Shown: positions 27,466 to 36,486 of the stretch, piece after piece
How positions within the stretch are numbered: the first letter of the stretch is position 1
Layout of the letters: every line of letters begins with the position of its first letter
NCBI RefSeq assembly: GCF_001419745.1
Contig: NZ_LIRJ01000179.1
Span: 1 to 44,182 of the forward strand
DNA: 44,182 bases
Reading direction: 5' to 3'
Source of the DNA: Streptomyces silaceus
GTDB taxonomy: Bacteria > Actinomycetota > Actinomycetes > Streptomycetales > Streptomycetaceae
Made by a program: the position numbers and the translations under genes
The notes under the pieces: model-generated
Told to the model about the DNA's origin: nothing
Seen by the model: the letters and a program-made list of their open reading frames with translations, nothing else
The model's database searches: none

Positions 27466-29802
27466 TCAGCAGGCCCCCAGGTCCTGCCAGACGCCCCACT
27501 CGCCGCCGGCGCCGGGCTCGTCGCCCTTCGTCCACCACTTGGCCTTCCAGGTGTGGGACTTGTGGGACACGGTCGTGCCGGAGCCGTACTCGGACGCCGA
27601 ACTCCACGCCGGAGCGGTGCACTTGCCCGGGGTCGGCGGGTCCGTCGGGCCCGGCGGGTCGGTCGGGCCGGTGCCCGTGCCCGGCTCGACGACCGTGGTG
27701 CCGCGCGCCAGGTCACCGGCGAGCGCGTAGTTCGTGCCGCCGATGTTCACCGTCCAGTTCCACGGCGTGGACACCGGCAGGTAGTAGTTGAAGGACAGCT
27801 CGATCGAGGCGCCCGGCGCCACCGACTGCCAGGCCGGCAGCTTCAGCGAGACCCGGTGGAAGTCGCCCTTCAGACCGCCGACGTTGCTGCCGGTGTGGTC
27901 GCTGCTGATGACCTTCGTGCCGAAGCCGGACTGGTCGGAGGCGTTGGCCGGGGCCGCGGTGGAGTAGTCGAACTGGAACTCCGTGCCGCCCGGCAGCGTC
28001 GTCTTCGTGTTGTTGGTGATCTTCACCTTGGGCGTGATCGGGTAGTTGGAGTCGCCGAGCTTGAAGTCGCCGAACTCCACGCCGATGTCGACGGCCTTGG
28101 CGGGCAGTTCCTTGTTCGAGACCTTCGCGCCGTAGGGCTTCGCGGCCTTGAACTTGTCGTACATCAGCGAGGTGAGCGTGTCGCCGATCTCGTACTGCCC
28201 CTTGGTGGCGTTCCAGCGGTAGTCGCCCGCCATCTCCCAGACCATCGTGCCGCCGATGCCCCGGTCGACCACGTAGTCGGCCTTCTTGCCGACCGACTCC
28301 TCGTCCTCCGTGGACAGGAAGACCTTCTTGTCGGCGTTCCACAGCCACGGCGCCACCAGCGTGGAGCTGTACTTGCGGGCGTAGGTGCCGGTGAGCCTGG
28401 TGTCCGCGGGGAAGCCGTACTTGGTGACGTAGTCGCCGACGATCCCCTTCTCCAGGTTCTTGGCGTGCCACATCGGGTTGGAGCCCGCCGGGGACTCCTT
28501 GCCGTTGTCGTCCTTGTCGTGCCAGAGGTTGTCGATGCCGACCGCGCCGTCGCCGCACTTGGTCAGGCCCGAACCGGCCGGGCAGGTGGTCGCGGCCGCC
28601 TTGCCCCACAGCCCGTCGGTGCCGCCCTGCACGTTCTTGAAGCCGCGCGTGTAGTACGGCAGGCCGATGTTGATCCGCCCCGCGGGCATCGAGCCGCGGA
28701 AGTAGTGGTACGCCCAGTCGGTGTTCAGATATCCGATGCCGCCGTACTGCTGGCTGCCGTAGACCCCCGCCGCCGCGAGCTCCGCGTCCTTGCCGTCGTC
28801 GAAGAGCGAGGCGTTCGGACCGACGTACTCGTTCCAGGCCCCGTGCAGGTCATACGACATGATGTTGACGTAGTCCAGGTACTTCTGGACCTGGAAGGTC
28901 TCCATGCCGCGCAGCAGATAGCCGGAGGAGGGGGCCGCCACGGTCAGCATGTAGTGCTTGCCGTCGGCCGCGCCCGCCTTGTCGAGCTTCTGGCGCAGGG
29001 ACTTCATCAGCGCCGCGTAGCCCTTGACGAGGCCGCCGCGGCGGGCGTTGGAGATCGAGTAGTCGAGCGGGTTGCCCGCGTCCTTCATCGAGGTCGGGTA
29101 CTCGTAGTCGATGTCGACGCCGTTGAAGCCGTACTTCTTGATGAACGCGACCGCGGAGTCCGCGAAGGTGTCGATGCCCGCCTGGTTCACCGAACCGTCG
29201 GCGTTGGTGGCCATCGAGTAGAAGCCGCCGGAGTTCACGCGCTTGCCGTCGTCGCCGAAGTACCCGCCGGTCTCGGCCCAGCCGCCCACGGAGATCAGCG
29301 TCTTGACGTTCGGGTGCTGCTTCTTGAACTTGTTCAGGAGGTTGAAGTGGCCCTTGTACGGCAGGGCGGGGTCCATCTCGGCGCCCGCGACGCCCGGCCA
29401 GGTCATGCCGGTGGCGGCGTTCTTCTCGCCGTCGGCGCCGACGGACAGCTTGTTGTCCTTGTCGACGTGCGCGAAGGCGTAGTTGATGTGGGTGACCTTG
29501 TCCCAGGGGATGTCCGGGGCGAGGTAGGCGGGCTCGCCGTTCTTGCCGGTGCGCCAGCCGGTGAAGTAGCCGATGACGCGCCGCTGGTGGTCGGCGCCCA
29601 TCTTCTCGCGGCCGTCGGTGTCGTAGACCGAACAGTAGGGAACGTCGACGCCGGGCGTCTGGTAGAGGCCGTCGGGGCGACAGGACGCGTTGTCGGCGGC
29701 CTGCGAGACGCCGCCGGAGAGCAGGCCGACCAGCAGCCCCGCGACGGCGGTACCGGCCACGAGCAGGGTGGGTCTCGCTCGGGTGAGGGAGAGGGATGAC
29801 AA
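27466..29802 (-). CDS. Secreted GH18 chitinase with ChiC-type and CBM5/12 domains
   Basis: 778 residues. The TTG at 29802 is chosen because AGGAGG lies just upstream and the protein then has a proper signal peptide (RARP, then a hydrophobic run ending SQAADN, about 1-36). The GH18 barrel (about 70-540) has ISVGGW and the catalytic [10 protein letters not shown] with Glu234 as acid; Met-Tyr-Asp motif MSYDLHG and MVWEMAGD follow. A beta-sandwich ChiC-type domain (about 585-700) comes next, then a Pro/Thr/Gly linker and a C-terminal carbohydrate-binding module of CBM5/12 type ([20 protein letters not shown]). It degrades chitin outside the cell. The promoter region carries two DasR-like sites. 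Its place beside the riboflavin genes recalls chiI (SCO1444) of S. coelicolor, from memory. Rare TTG start. Confidence 0.93.
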   Translation of the reverse strand: MSSLSLTRARPTLLVAGTAVAGLLVGLLSGGVSQAADNASCRPDGLYQTPGVDVPYCSVYDTDGREKMGADHQRRVIGYFTGWRTGKNGEPAYLAPDIPWDKVTHINYAFAHVDKDNKLSVGADGEKNAATGMTWPGVAGAEMDPALPYKGHFNLLNKFKKQHPNVKTLISVGGWAETGGYFGDDGKRVNSGGFYSMATNADGSVNQAGIDTFADSAVAFIKKYGFNGVDIDYEYPTSMKDAGNPLDYSISNARRGGLVKGYAALMKSLRQKLDKAGAADGKHYMLTVAAPSSGYLLRGMETFQVQKYLDYVNIMSYDLHGAWNEYVGPNASLFDDGKDAELAAAGVYGSQQYGGIGYLNTDWAYHYFRGSMPAGRINIGLPYYTRGFKNVQGGTDGLWGKAAATTCPAGSGLTKCGDGAVGIDNLWHDKDDNGKESPAGSNPMWHAKNLEKGIVGDYVTKYGFPADTRLTGTYARKYSSTLVAPWLWNADKKVFLSTEDEESVGKKADYVVDRGIGGTMVWEMAGDYRWNATKGQYEIGDTLTSLMYDKFKAAKPYGAKVSNKELPAKAVDIGVEFGDFKLGDSNYPITPKVKITNNTKTTLPGGTEFQFDYSTAAPANASDQSGFGTKVISSDHTGSNVGGLKGDFHRVSLKLPAWQSVAPGASIELSFNYYLPVSTPWNWTVNIGGTNYALAGDLARGTTVVEPGTGTGPTDPPGPTDPPTPGKCTAPAWSSASEYGSGTTVSHKSHTWKAKWWTKGDEPGAGGEWGVWQDLGAC

Positions 29803-29930
29803 GGAAGCCTCCTGGGACGGGGGCGGAACACGAACGGGCGGAACACAACCGGCAGAGATGTGAAGCGTTCTGGGGCCCTGGCGTGCGCACGCCGTCGGGT
29901 CCGGCTCCTCGGAGGTGACGCAGAGATTAA

Positions 29931-29966
29931 AAGGACTAGACCATTGAGTCAATAAGTCCGGACCAA
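29931..29966 (-). promoter_or_regulatory. Chitinase promoter with two DasR-like elements
   Basis: On the minus strand TTGACT is followed after about 17 bp by TTAATC. Two repeats of the form TGGTCYRGWCY overlap it: TTGGTCCGGACTT (29966-29954) and ATGGTCTAGTCCTT (29944-29931). The DasR consensus is TGGTCTAGACCA, and paired direct repeats overlapping the promoter are known for Streptomyces chitinase genes. Expression is therefore expected to be repressed by DasR until N-acetylglucosamine signals accumulate. Confidence 0.7.
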
Positions 29967-30059
29967 GTTCGTTGAACGGTCACGCTGTGAGCCAGCCCAC
30001 AGCCCGTCACTCGCATGGGTCACGATCAGGCGTGGCACACTGGCCTCGTACCAGAAGCA

Positions 30060-30186
30060 GCGCACTCCGGGGTCGGTGTAATTCCGAACCGGCGGTTACA
30101 GTCCGCGACCCGGTCGCCTCCAGCGACCGGTTGACCAGGTGAAATTCCTGGACCGACGGTGAAAGTCCGGATGGGAGGCAGTGCGC
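30060..30186 (+). promoter_or_regulatory. FMN riboswitch (RFN element)
   Basis: Closing stem GCGCACT (30060-30066) pairs with AGTGCGC (30180-30186). Between them stand the conserved RFN strings: CTCCGGGGTCGGTGTAATTC, CCGAACCGGCGGTTACAGTC, GACCAGGTGAAATTCCTGG, CCGACGGTGAAAGTCCGGAT and GGGAGGCAG. The aptamer binds FMN and lowers expression of the downstream rib operon. The 184 nt between it and ribD hold two repeated hairpins that may be the expression platform. Confidence 0.96.
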
Positions 30187-30226
30187 GGCGGGCGGGCATC
30201 TCTGCACGCCGTCGTTGTGGCTCGTT

Positions 30227-30265
30227 CCTGGGTTGTCCCAGGGGCGGTTCCTGGGTTTTCCCGGG
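30227..30265 (+). repeat. Tandem hairpins between FMN aptamer and ribD
   Basis: CCTGGG-TTGT-CCCAGG (30227-30242) and CCTGGG-TTTT-CCCGGG (30250-30265) are near-identical hairpins within a 23-nt repeat beginning GTTCCTGGGTT. They sit 40-80 nt after the aptamer and could act as terminator or anti-terminator elements. Confidence 0.5.
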
Positions 30266-30370
30266 GACAGGTGTCATCCGGCGCAGGCGTCGCTCCAGGT
30301 GTCTTCGTCCGTACGTTCTGTCGTCATCGACAGGCCCCGGAGTCCGTGCCCGAAGAGGCAGGAGGACCCG

Positions 30371-31459
30371 GTGGCCACCGCCGTAGCCGAAGCAGCCGCC
30401 ATGCGGCGCGCCATCACGCTGGCCGCGCACGGCCTCGGCGCCACCAGCCCCAACCCCGTCGTCGGCAGCGTCGTCCTCGACGCCGCGGGCGAGGTCGTCG
30501 GCGAGGGCTGGCACGAGCGGGCCGGCGGGCCGCACGCCGAGGTCAACGCCCTGCGTGCGGCGGGGGAGCGGGCCCGCGGCGGCACCGCCGTCGTCACCCT
30601 CGAACCCTGCAACCACACCGGTCGCACCGGCCCCTGCGCCCAGGCCCTCATCGACGCCGGGATCGCCCGCGTCGTCTACGCCGTCGGCGACCCGAACCCC
30701 ACCGCGACCGGCGGCGCACAGACCCTGCGCGCGGCCGGGATCCAGGTGGAGCAGGGCCTCCTGGAGGCCGAGGCGGCCGAGGGCAACGCCGCCTGGCTGA
30801 CCTCCGTGCGCCTCGGCCGCCCCCACGTCACCTGGAAGTACGCCGCCACCCTCGACGGCCGCATCGCCGCCGCCGACGGCACGAGCCGCTGGATCACCTC
30901 CGCCGAGGCCCGCGCCGACGTGCACCGGCTGCGCGCCGCGTGCGACGCCGTCGTCGTCGGCTCCGGCACCCAGCGCGCCGACGACCCGCACCTCGCCGTG
31001 CGCGGCGTCGAGGGAGCCGTGCAGCCGCTGCGCGTCGTCGTCGACACGAACGGCACCGCCGTCACCCCGGGCGCCCGCGTCCTGGACGACGCGGCGCCCA
31101 CCCTGATCGCCGTCGCCGACGACGCCTCTCCCGCGTACGCCGCCGAAGAGACGGTCCGACTCCCGCGTGCCGAGGGCGGGTTGGACATCCCGGCCCTCCT
31201 CGACGTGCTCCACGCGCGCGGGGTGCGCTCCGTCCTCCTCGAAGGCGGCCCGACGCTCGCCGGGGCCTTCGTCGCCGCCGGCGCCGTCGACCGGGTCGTC
31301 GGCTATCTCGCACCCGTCCTGCTCGGCGCGGGCCCCGCCGTCCTGACCGGCGGCGGAATCACCACCATCACCGAAGCGTTGCGGCTCGACGTGAGCGAGA
31401 CCGTCCGCATCGGCCCCGACCTCCGCATCACCGCGACCCTCGTAGCGAAGGAGCACTGA
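30371..31459 (+). CDS. ribD: Bifunctional riboflavin deaminase/reductase RibD
   Basis: 362 residues. The GTG at 30371 has AGGAGG at 30360-30365; the frame runs further upstream into the riboswitch leader, which is not protein. The N-terminal deaminase domain has zinc ligands His55, Cys80 and Cys89 with catalytic Glu57 (PHAEVNA, EPCNHTGRTGPC). The C-terminal reductase domain begins near residue 155 (VTWKYAATLDGRIA) and includes VLLEGGPTLAGAF for NADPH. It performs the second and third steps from the GTP-derived pyrimidine. First gene of the riboflavin operon and under FMN riboswitch control; ribE follows after one base. Confidence 0.96.
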   Translation: MATAVAEAAAMRRAITLAAHGLGATSPNPVVGSVVLDAAGEVVGEGWHERAGGPHAEVNALRAAGERARGGTAVVTLEPCNHTGRTGPCAQALIDAGIARVVYAVGDPNPTATGGAQTLRAAGIQVEQGLLEAEAAEGNAAWLTSVRLGRPHVTWKYAATLDGRIAAADGTSRWITSAEARADVHRLRAACDAVVVGSGTQRADDPHLAVRGVEGAVQPLRVVVDTNGTAVTPGARVLDDAAPTLIAVADDASPAYAAEETVRLPRAEGGLDIPALLDVLHARGVRSVLLEGGPTLAGAFVAAGAVDRVVGYLAPVLLGAGPAVLTGGGITTITEALRLDVSETVRIGPDLRITATLVAKEH

Positions 31460-31460
31460 C

Positions 31461-32075
31461 GTGTTCACCGGCATCGTCGAAGAGCTGGGCGAGATCACCG
31501 CCGTCGAGAACCTCCCCGACGCCTCCCGCTTCCGCCTGCGCGGCCCCGTGGTCACCGAGGGCGCCAAGCACGGTGACTCCATCGCCGTCAACGGCGTCTG
31601 TCTCACCGTCGTGGAGCACGAGGGCGACGAGTTCACCGCGGACGTGATGGCGGAGACCCTGAACCGCTCCGGCCTCGGCGCGCTCGCCGTCGGTTCCCGC
31701 GTCAACCTGGAGCGCCCCACCTCGGTGGGCGCGCGCCTGGGCGGTCACATCGTCCAGGGCCATGTCGACGGCACGGGCGAGATCGTCGAGCGCACGCCGT
31801 CCGAGAACTGGGAGATCGTCAAGGTCTCCCTCCCCGCGGACCTCTCCCGCTACGTGGTCGAGAAGGGCTCCATCACGGTCGACGGCGTCAGCCTCACCGT
31901 GGTCGACGCCGGCCCCGACCACTTCACCATCAGCCTGATCCCCACCACCCTCGCGCTGACCACGCTCGGCATCAAGCAGCCCGGCGACCCGGTCAACCTC
32001 GAGGTCGACATCATCGCCAAGTACGTGGAGCGCCTGCTCGGCGACCGCGCCCCTGCCCGGGAGGCCACCCAGTGA
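31461..32075 (+). CDS. ribE: Riboflavin synthase (alpha subunit)
   Basis: 204 residues, standard. Two tandem lumazine-binding barrels: [12 protein letters not shown] ... GVCLTVVEH and [15 protein letters not shown] ... [10 protein letters not shown]. It dismutates two 6,7-dimethyl-8-ribityllumazines into riboflavin and the pyrimidine precursor. GTG start with AAGGAG at 31448-31453. The stop overlaps the ribM start (GTGA). Confidence 0.97.
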   Translation: MFTGIVEELGEITAVENLPDASRFRLRGPVVTEGAKHGDSIAVNGVCLTVVEHEGDEFTADVMAETLNRSGLGALAVGSRVNLERPTSVGARLGGHIVQGHVDGTGEIVERTPSENWEIVKVSLPADLSRYVVEKGSITVDGVSLTVVDAGPDHFTISLIPTTLALTTLGIKQPGDPVNLEVDIIAKYVERLLGDRAPAREATQ

Positions 32076-32719
32076 ACTGGCTCAACGCCGAAGCCTTCAC
32101 GGCCTTCGACCAGCACATCATGTGGTCCGACATGATCGGCAACACCGTCGGTCTGATCGCCCTCGCGCTCGGCTGGCGGCGCTCGGTGTGGACCTGGCCC
32201 GCGCAGTTCCTCTCCGGCGTCATCCTCGTCGCCGCGTACGCCTCCGCGCACCTGTCCGGCGGCGTCGGCAAGCAGCTCCTCGTCATCGGCGTCGCGCTGT
32301 GGGGCTGGCGGCAGTGGACGCGCGGCAAGCAGCAGGCGCAGGACGGCTCCATCGCCATCCGCTTCGCGACCTGGAAGGAGCGGGGCCTCCTGCTCGCGGG
32401 CACCGCGGCCGGCACGCTCGCGGTCGGCGCCCTGTTCAGCGCCGTCCCCTCGCTGTCCTGGAACCCCTGGCCGGACGCCTACATCTTCGTCGGCACGCTC
32501 GCCGCGATGGTCGCCCAGGCCCGCGGGCTCGTCGAGTTCTGGTTCGCCTGGCTGCTCGTCGACGTGGTCGGCGTGCCGCTCGCCTTCAGCAGCGGCCTGG
32601 CCTTCTCCGGCCTGGTCTACGTCGTCTACCTCGCCCTCGTCCTCTGGGGCATGCGCGACTGGTGGCTGCGCTCCCGCGCGGCGGCCTCGCAGCCCGTCAT
32701 GGAAGGAGCCCCGGCATGA
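32072..32719 (+). CDS. ribM: PnuC-like riboflavin transporter RibM
   Basis: 215 residues with about seven membrane helices of the PnuC type ([30 protein letters not shown] near the middle, [17 protein letters not shown] near the end). PnuC relatives usually carry nicotinamide riboside, but members placed inside riboflavin operons of Streptomyces davaonensis and Corynebacterium (RibM) take up riboflavin and roseoflavin. It overlaps ribE on one side (GTGA) and ribBA on the other (ATGA) under the same riboswitch, so riboflavin is the likely cargo. Often mis-annotated as a nicotinamide transporter. Confidence 0.88.
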   Translation: MNWLNAEAFTAFDQHIMWSDMIGNTVGLIALALGWRRSVWTWPAQFLSGVILVAAYASAHLSGGVGKQLLVIGVALWGWRQWTRGKQQAQDGSIAIRFATWKERGLLLAGTAAGTLAVGALFSAVPSLSWNPWPDAYIFVGTLAAMVAQARGLVEFWFAWLLVDVVGVPLAFSSGLAFSGLVYVVYLALVLWGMRDWWLRSRAAASQPVMEGAPA

Positions 32720-34059
32720 GCGCCCACCCGTCTCCCGCCACCGCCCCGAACGAGGCGCTTCGCGCCGACCCGTCGAGCCTCCCCGTCTGGTACAGCACCG
32801 ACAACGTCGAGGACCTCTCCCTCGACCCCGTCGAGCAGGCCATCCGCGACATCGCGGCGGGCCGCCCCGTCGTGGTCGTCGACGACGAGGACCGTGAGAA
32901 CGAGGGCGACCTCGTCATCGCCGCCGAGAAGGCGACCCCCGAGATCGTCGCCTTCATGATGAGCGAGTGCCGCGGCCTGATCTGCGCGCCCATGGAGGCC
33001 GACGAGCTCGACCGACTCCGGCTCCCGCAGATGGTCGAGCACAACACCGAGTCGATGAGCACGGCCTTCACCGTCTCCGTCGACGCGTCCGCCGCGCACG
33101 GCGTGAGCACCGGCATCTCCGCCGCCGACCGCGCCACCACGCTGCGGCTCCTGGCGGGCGGCGAGGCGGGCGCGGACGACTTCGTGCGCCCCGGGCACGT
33201 CTTCCCGCTGCGCGCCAAGTCCGGCGGCGTCCTCGTGCGCAACGGCCACACCGAGGCCGCCGTCGACCTCGCCCGGCTCGCGGGCCTGCGCCCCGCCGGG
33301 GCCATCGTGGAGATCGCGGGCGAGGACGGGACGATGCTCCGCCTGCCCGAGCTGATCCCCTTCGCCCGCAAGCACGGCCTGACGATCATCTCCATCGAGG
33401 ACCTGATCGCCTACCGCCGCTCCGCCGAGCCCACCGTCCGCCGCGAGGCCGAGGTCAGCCTGCCCACCGCCTTCGGCGACTTCACGGCGTACGGCTACCG
33501 CTCCACCGTCGACGGCGTCGAGCACGTCGCCCTCGTCCACGGCGACCTGGGCGACGGCACCGACATCCTGGCCCGGCTCCACTCCGAGTGCCTGACCGGC
33601 GACGTCTTCCACTCCCTGCGCTGCGACTGCGGCCCCCAGCTGGAAGCGTCCATGCGGCGCATCACGGAGGAGGGGCGCGGCGTCGTGGTCTATCTGCGCG
33701 GCCACGAGGGACGCGGCATCGGCCTGCTCTCCAAGCTGCGCGCCTACGAACTCCAGGAGCGCGGCAGCGACACCCTCGACGCCAACCTGGAGCTCGGCCT
33801 GCCCGCCGACGCCCGGGACTACGGCGCGGGCGCCCGGATCCTGGACGACCTCGGCGTCCGCAGCGTCCGGCTGATGACGAACAACCCCGACAAGACCGAC
33901 GCGGTCCTGCGGCACGGCCTGAAGGTCACCGGGCGCGAGCCCATGCCCGTCAAGGCCGGCGAACACAATCTTCGGTACCTGCGCACCAAGCGGGACCGGA
34001 TGGGGCACGACCTGCCCTGGCTGGACACCACCGACGTGTCCGCCTGCGGCAACCAGTAA
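32716..34059 (+). CDS. ribBA: Bifunctional DHBP synthase / GTP cyclohydrolase II
   Basis: 447 residues. The ATG at 32716 overlaps the ribM stop. The N-terminal half (about 35-235) is 3,4-dihydroxy-2-butanone-4-phosphate synthase with [10 protein letters not shown] (56-65) and [11 protein letters not shown]. The C-terminal half (about 240-447) is GTP cyclohydrolase II with zinc-binding [17 protein letters not shown] and [11 protein letters not shown]. It makes both committed precursors of riboflavin, from ribulose-5-phosphate and GTP. AAGGAG at 32703-32708. ribH follows after 36 nt. Confidence 0.96.
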   Translation: MSAHPSPATAPNEALRADPSSLPVWYSTDNVEDLSLDPVEQAIRDIAAGRPVVVVDDEDRENEGDLVIAAEKATPEIVAFMMSECRGLICAPMEADELDRLRLPQMVEHNTESMSTAFTVSVDASAAHGVSTGISAADRATTLRLLAGGEAGADDFVRPGHVFPLRAKSGGVLVRNGHTEAAVDLARLAGLRPAGAIVEIAGEDGTMLRLPELIPFARKHGLTIISIEDLIAYRRSAEPTVRREAEVSLPTAFGDFTAYGYRSTVDGVEHVALVHGDLGDGTDILARLHSECLTGDVFHSLRCDCGPQLEASMRRITEEGRGVVVYLRGHEGRGIGLLSKLRAYELQERGSDTLDANLELGLPADARDYGAGARILDDLGVRSVRLMTNNPDKTDAVLRHGLKVTGREPMPVKAGEHNLRYLRTKRDRMGHDLPWLDTTDVSACGNQ

Positions 34060-34095
34060 GCACCGACCACGGTCAGAGGATCTAAGGAGAAGCGC

Positions 34096-34581
34096 GTGAG
34101 CGGCAAGGGTGCACCCGTACTGAGCGTGAAGAACTGCGGCGACCTGCGCGTCGCGGTCGTCGCGGCGCAGTGGCACGAGAAGGTCATGGACGGCCTGGTC
34201 GACGGCGCCCTGCGCGCCCTGAACGAGCTGGGCATCAGCGAGCCGACCGTCCTTCGCGTGCCCGGCAGCTTCGAGCTGCCCGTCGTCGCCAAGGTCCTCG
34301 CCGGGCGGGGCTACGACGCGATCGTCGCGCTCGGCGTCGTCATCCGCGGCGGCACTCCGCACTTCGAGTACGTGTGCCAGGGCGTCACCCAGGGCCTCAC
34401 CCAGGTCTCCGTGGACACCGGCGTCCCGATCGGCTTCGGCGTACTGACCTGCGACACCGAGGAGCAGGCCCTGGACCGCGCGGGCATCGAGGGATCCCGC
34501 GAGGACAAGGGGCACGAGGCGGTCACCGCGGCCGTGGCCACCGCCACCACGCTGCGCACGATCTCCGAACCCTGGCGCTGA
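34096..34581 (+). CDS. ribH: 6,7-dimethyl-8-ribityllumazine synthase
   Basis: 161 residues. GTG start with AAGGAG at 34085-34090. Motifs [30 protein letters not shown] and [11 protein letters not shown] are complete, including the catalytic His of TPHF. It condenses the pyrimidine and dihydroxybutanone phosphate products into the lumazine, usually as an icosahedral shell. Last riboflavin gene; hisE follows after 35 nt on the same strand, so the riboflavin transcript may continue into the histidine genes. Confidence 0.96.
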   Translation: MSGKGAPVLSVKNCGDLRVAVVAAQWHEKVMDGLVDGALRALNELGISEPTVLRVPGSFELPVVAKVLAGRGYDAIVALGVVIRGGTPHFEYVCQGVTQGLTQVSVDTGVPIGFGVLTCDTEEQALDRAGIEGSREDKGHEAVTAAVATATTLRTISEPWR

Positions 34582-34616
34582 GGGAGACCGGGCGGCCGCG
34601 TAGAGTGGCGACCATC

Positions 34617-34889
34617 ATGTCCAAGAAGACTTTCGAGGAGCTCTTCACCGAGCTCCAGCACAAGGCCGCCAACGGCGACCCCGCGACCTCCCGCACCGCC
34701 GAGCTGGTCGACAAGGGCGTCCATGCCATCGGCAAGAAGGTCGTCGAGGAGGCCGCCGAGGTCTGGATGGCCGCCGAGTACGAGGGCAAGGAAGCCGCCG
34801 CCGAGGAGATCTCGCAGCTCCTCTACCACGTGCAGGTGATGATGGTCGCCCGCGGCATCTCCCTCGACGACGTGTACGCCCACCTCTGA
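34617..34889 (+). CDS. hisE: Phosphoribosyl-ATP diphosphatase
   Basis: 90 residues, typical of a stand-alone HisE. All-alpha MazG-like fold with [21 protein letters not shown] and [13 protein letters not shown] holding the metal-binding acidic residues. It removes pyrophosphate from phosphoribosyl-ATP, the second step of histidine synthesis. The ATG at 34617 begins [10 protein letters not shown]. Followed by hisG after 56 nt. Confidence 0.95.
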   Translation: MSKKTFEELFTELQHKAANGDPATSRTAELVDKGVHAIGKKVVEEAAEVWMAAEYEGKEAAAEEISQLLYHVQVMMVARGISLDDVYAHL

Positions 34890-34945
34890 GTCGTACGTCC
34901 ACCGCATCCGCTCAACTCACCCATCACGCAAAGGAATCCCGCCTC

Positions 34946-35794
34946 ATGCTGCGCATCGCCGTCCCCAACAAGGGTTCACTGTCCGGACCTGCGTCGGCGA
35001 TGCTCCATGAGGCCGGCTACCAGCAGCGCAAGGAGTCGAAGGAGCTCGTCCTCGTCGACCCCGAGAACGAGGTCGAGTTCTTCTACCTCCGGCCCAAGGA
35101 CATCGCGATCTATGTCTCGGCCGGCAAGCTCGACATCGGCATCACCGGCGAGGACCTCCTGATCGACTCCGGCGCGAACGCCGAGGCGATCCTGCCGCTC
35201 GGCTTCGCCCGCTCCACCTTCCGCTTCGCCGCGAAGCCGGGCACCGCGGACGGCGTCGCCGACCTCGCGGGCAAGACGGTGGCGACCTCGTACGAGGGAA
35301 TCGTCGCCAAGCACCTCGCCGAGCAGGGCATCGACGCGTCCGTCGTCCACCTGGACGGCGCCGTCGAGACCGCCATCGAGCTGGGCGTCGCCCAGGTCAT
35401 CGCGGACGTCGTGGAGACCGGCACCTCGCTGCGCAACGCGGGCCTGGAGGTCTTCGGCGAGCCGATCATGAAGTCCGAGGCCGTCGTCATCCGCCGCACC
35501 GGCGCCGGGACCGACGACCCGAAGGTCCAGCAGTTCCTGCGCCGCCTCCAGGGCGTCCTGGTCGCCCGGTCGTACGTGATGATGGACTACGACTGCCGCG
35601 CCGAGCACCTGGAGCAGGCCGTCGCCCTCACCCCGGGCCTGGAGTCGCCGACCATCTCCCCGCTGCACAACGAGGGCTGGGTGGCCGTCCGCTCCATGGT
35701 CCCCGCCAAGGAGGCCCAGCGGATCATGGACGACCTCTACGCCATCGGGGCGCGGGCCATCCTGACCACGGCCATCCACGCCTGCCGCCTCTGA
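34946..35794 (+). CDS. hisG: ATP phosphoribosyltransferase, long form
   Basis: 282 residues, so the long HisG with its own C-terminal ACT-like regulatory domain (about 210-282) for histidine feedback and no need for HisZ. MLRIAVPNKGSLSG, the Asp-rich DIGITGEDLL and the PRPP loop VADVVETGTSLRNAGL are intact. First committed step of histidine synthesis. AAGGAA precedes the ATG. The remaining his genes are elsewhere, as is usual in Streptomyces. Confidence 0.97.
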   Translation: MLRIAVPNKGSLSGPASAMLHEAGYQQRKESKELVLVDPENEVEFFYLRPKDIAIYVSAGKLDIGITGEDLLIDSGANAEAILPLGFARSTFRFAAKPGTADGVADLAGKTVATSYEGIVAKHLAEQGIDASVVHLDGAVETAIELGVAQVIADVVETGTSLRNAGLEVFGEPIMKSEAVVIRRTGAGTDDPKVQQFLRRLQGVLVARSYVMMDYDCRAEHLEQAVALTPGLESPTISPLHNEGWVAVRSMVPAKEAQRIMDDLYAIGARAILTTAIHACRL

Positions 35795-35812
35795 CCCGGC
35801 CGGAGCAGAACG

Positions 35813-36268
35813 ATGTCCGAGACCCCCGCACTGCCCACCCTGCCCGTCACCTTCCGGCCGACCCGGACCCGTGCCGTCCTGCTCACCGCGGGCGTCGCGA
35901 TCTTCGTGGTGATCACGGCGATCGCCTTCCTGCTGCCCACGCTGAGCCCGGGGGAGCGGACCAGCTTCGTCTTCACCGGCGCGCTGCTGTGCGGGGCGCT
36001 CACGCTGCTGAGCAGGCCCAAGGTGGTCGCCGACGAGTCCGGCGTGACCGTCGTCAACATCGCGACGAGCCGCCGTCTCGCCTGGGCCGAGATCGTCCAG
36101 GTCAACCTCCGCCCGGGGGACCCCTGGGTGTTCCTGAACCTCAGCGACGGCACCAGCCTGCCCGCCCTGGGCATCCAGCCGGGCATCGCCAAGCAGCAGG
36201 CCATCGTCGACGCGCGGGCCCTGCGCGCGCTCACCGACGCCCGTACGGACCCGGGCACACAGGCCTGA
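35813..36268 (+). CDS. PH-domain-containing small membrane protein
   Basis: 151 residues. Two membrane helices (about 24-43 and 50-67) precede a bacterial PH-like domain (about 70-145) with the familiar VVADESGVTVVNIATSRRLAWAEIVQV pattern split over its first strands. GGAG lies before the ATG, 18 nt after hisG, so it is probably the last gene of that transcript. Homologues follow hisG in other actinobacteria as far as I recall. Function unknown; no link to histidine synthesis is visible in the protein itself. Confidence 0.82.
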   Translation: MSETPALPTLPVTFRPTRTRAVLLTAGVAIFVVITAIAFLLPTLSPGERTSFVFTGALLCGALTLLSRPKVVADESGVTVVNIATSRRLAWAEIVQVNLRPGDPWVFLNLSDGTSLPALGIQPGIAKQQAIVDARALRALTDARTDPGTQA

Positions 36269-36318
36269 TCCACCGGACAGGCTCTGGACGTGCCTCGGCC
36301 GGTCTTGATTAATCTGGT

Positions 36319-36348
36319 GGCGGGGCGCGCATGGTGTGCCGCCCCGCC
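36319..36348 (+). terminator. Hairpin after the his/PH operon
   Basis: GGCGGGGCG (36319-36327) pairs with CGCCCCGCC (36340-36348) around a 12-nt loop that can pair further (GCA/TGC). It follows the AT-rich TTGATTAAT and lies 50 bp after the PH-protein stop. Confidence 0.6.
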
Positions 36349-36486
36349 CCTGACGCGCCGGACCGGCCCCCAGGGGCCCCTGCTACCCGAGGAGTGACTC
36401 CCTCCGGCGATGGACGGATCGTCCTGTAGTACCTGCGCCGCCCCCTCCCGACATACCGGGACCGGCACGACCGGAGAGGCGGCGGC

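Noticed and set aside
32072..32719. Nicotinamide riboside transporter PnuC
   Set aside because: Its position inside an FMN-controlled riboflavin operon with overlaps on both sides fits RibM better.
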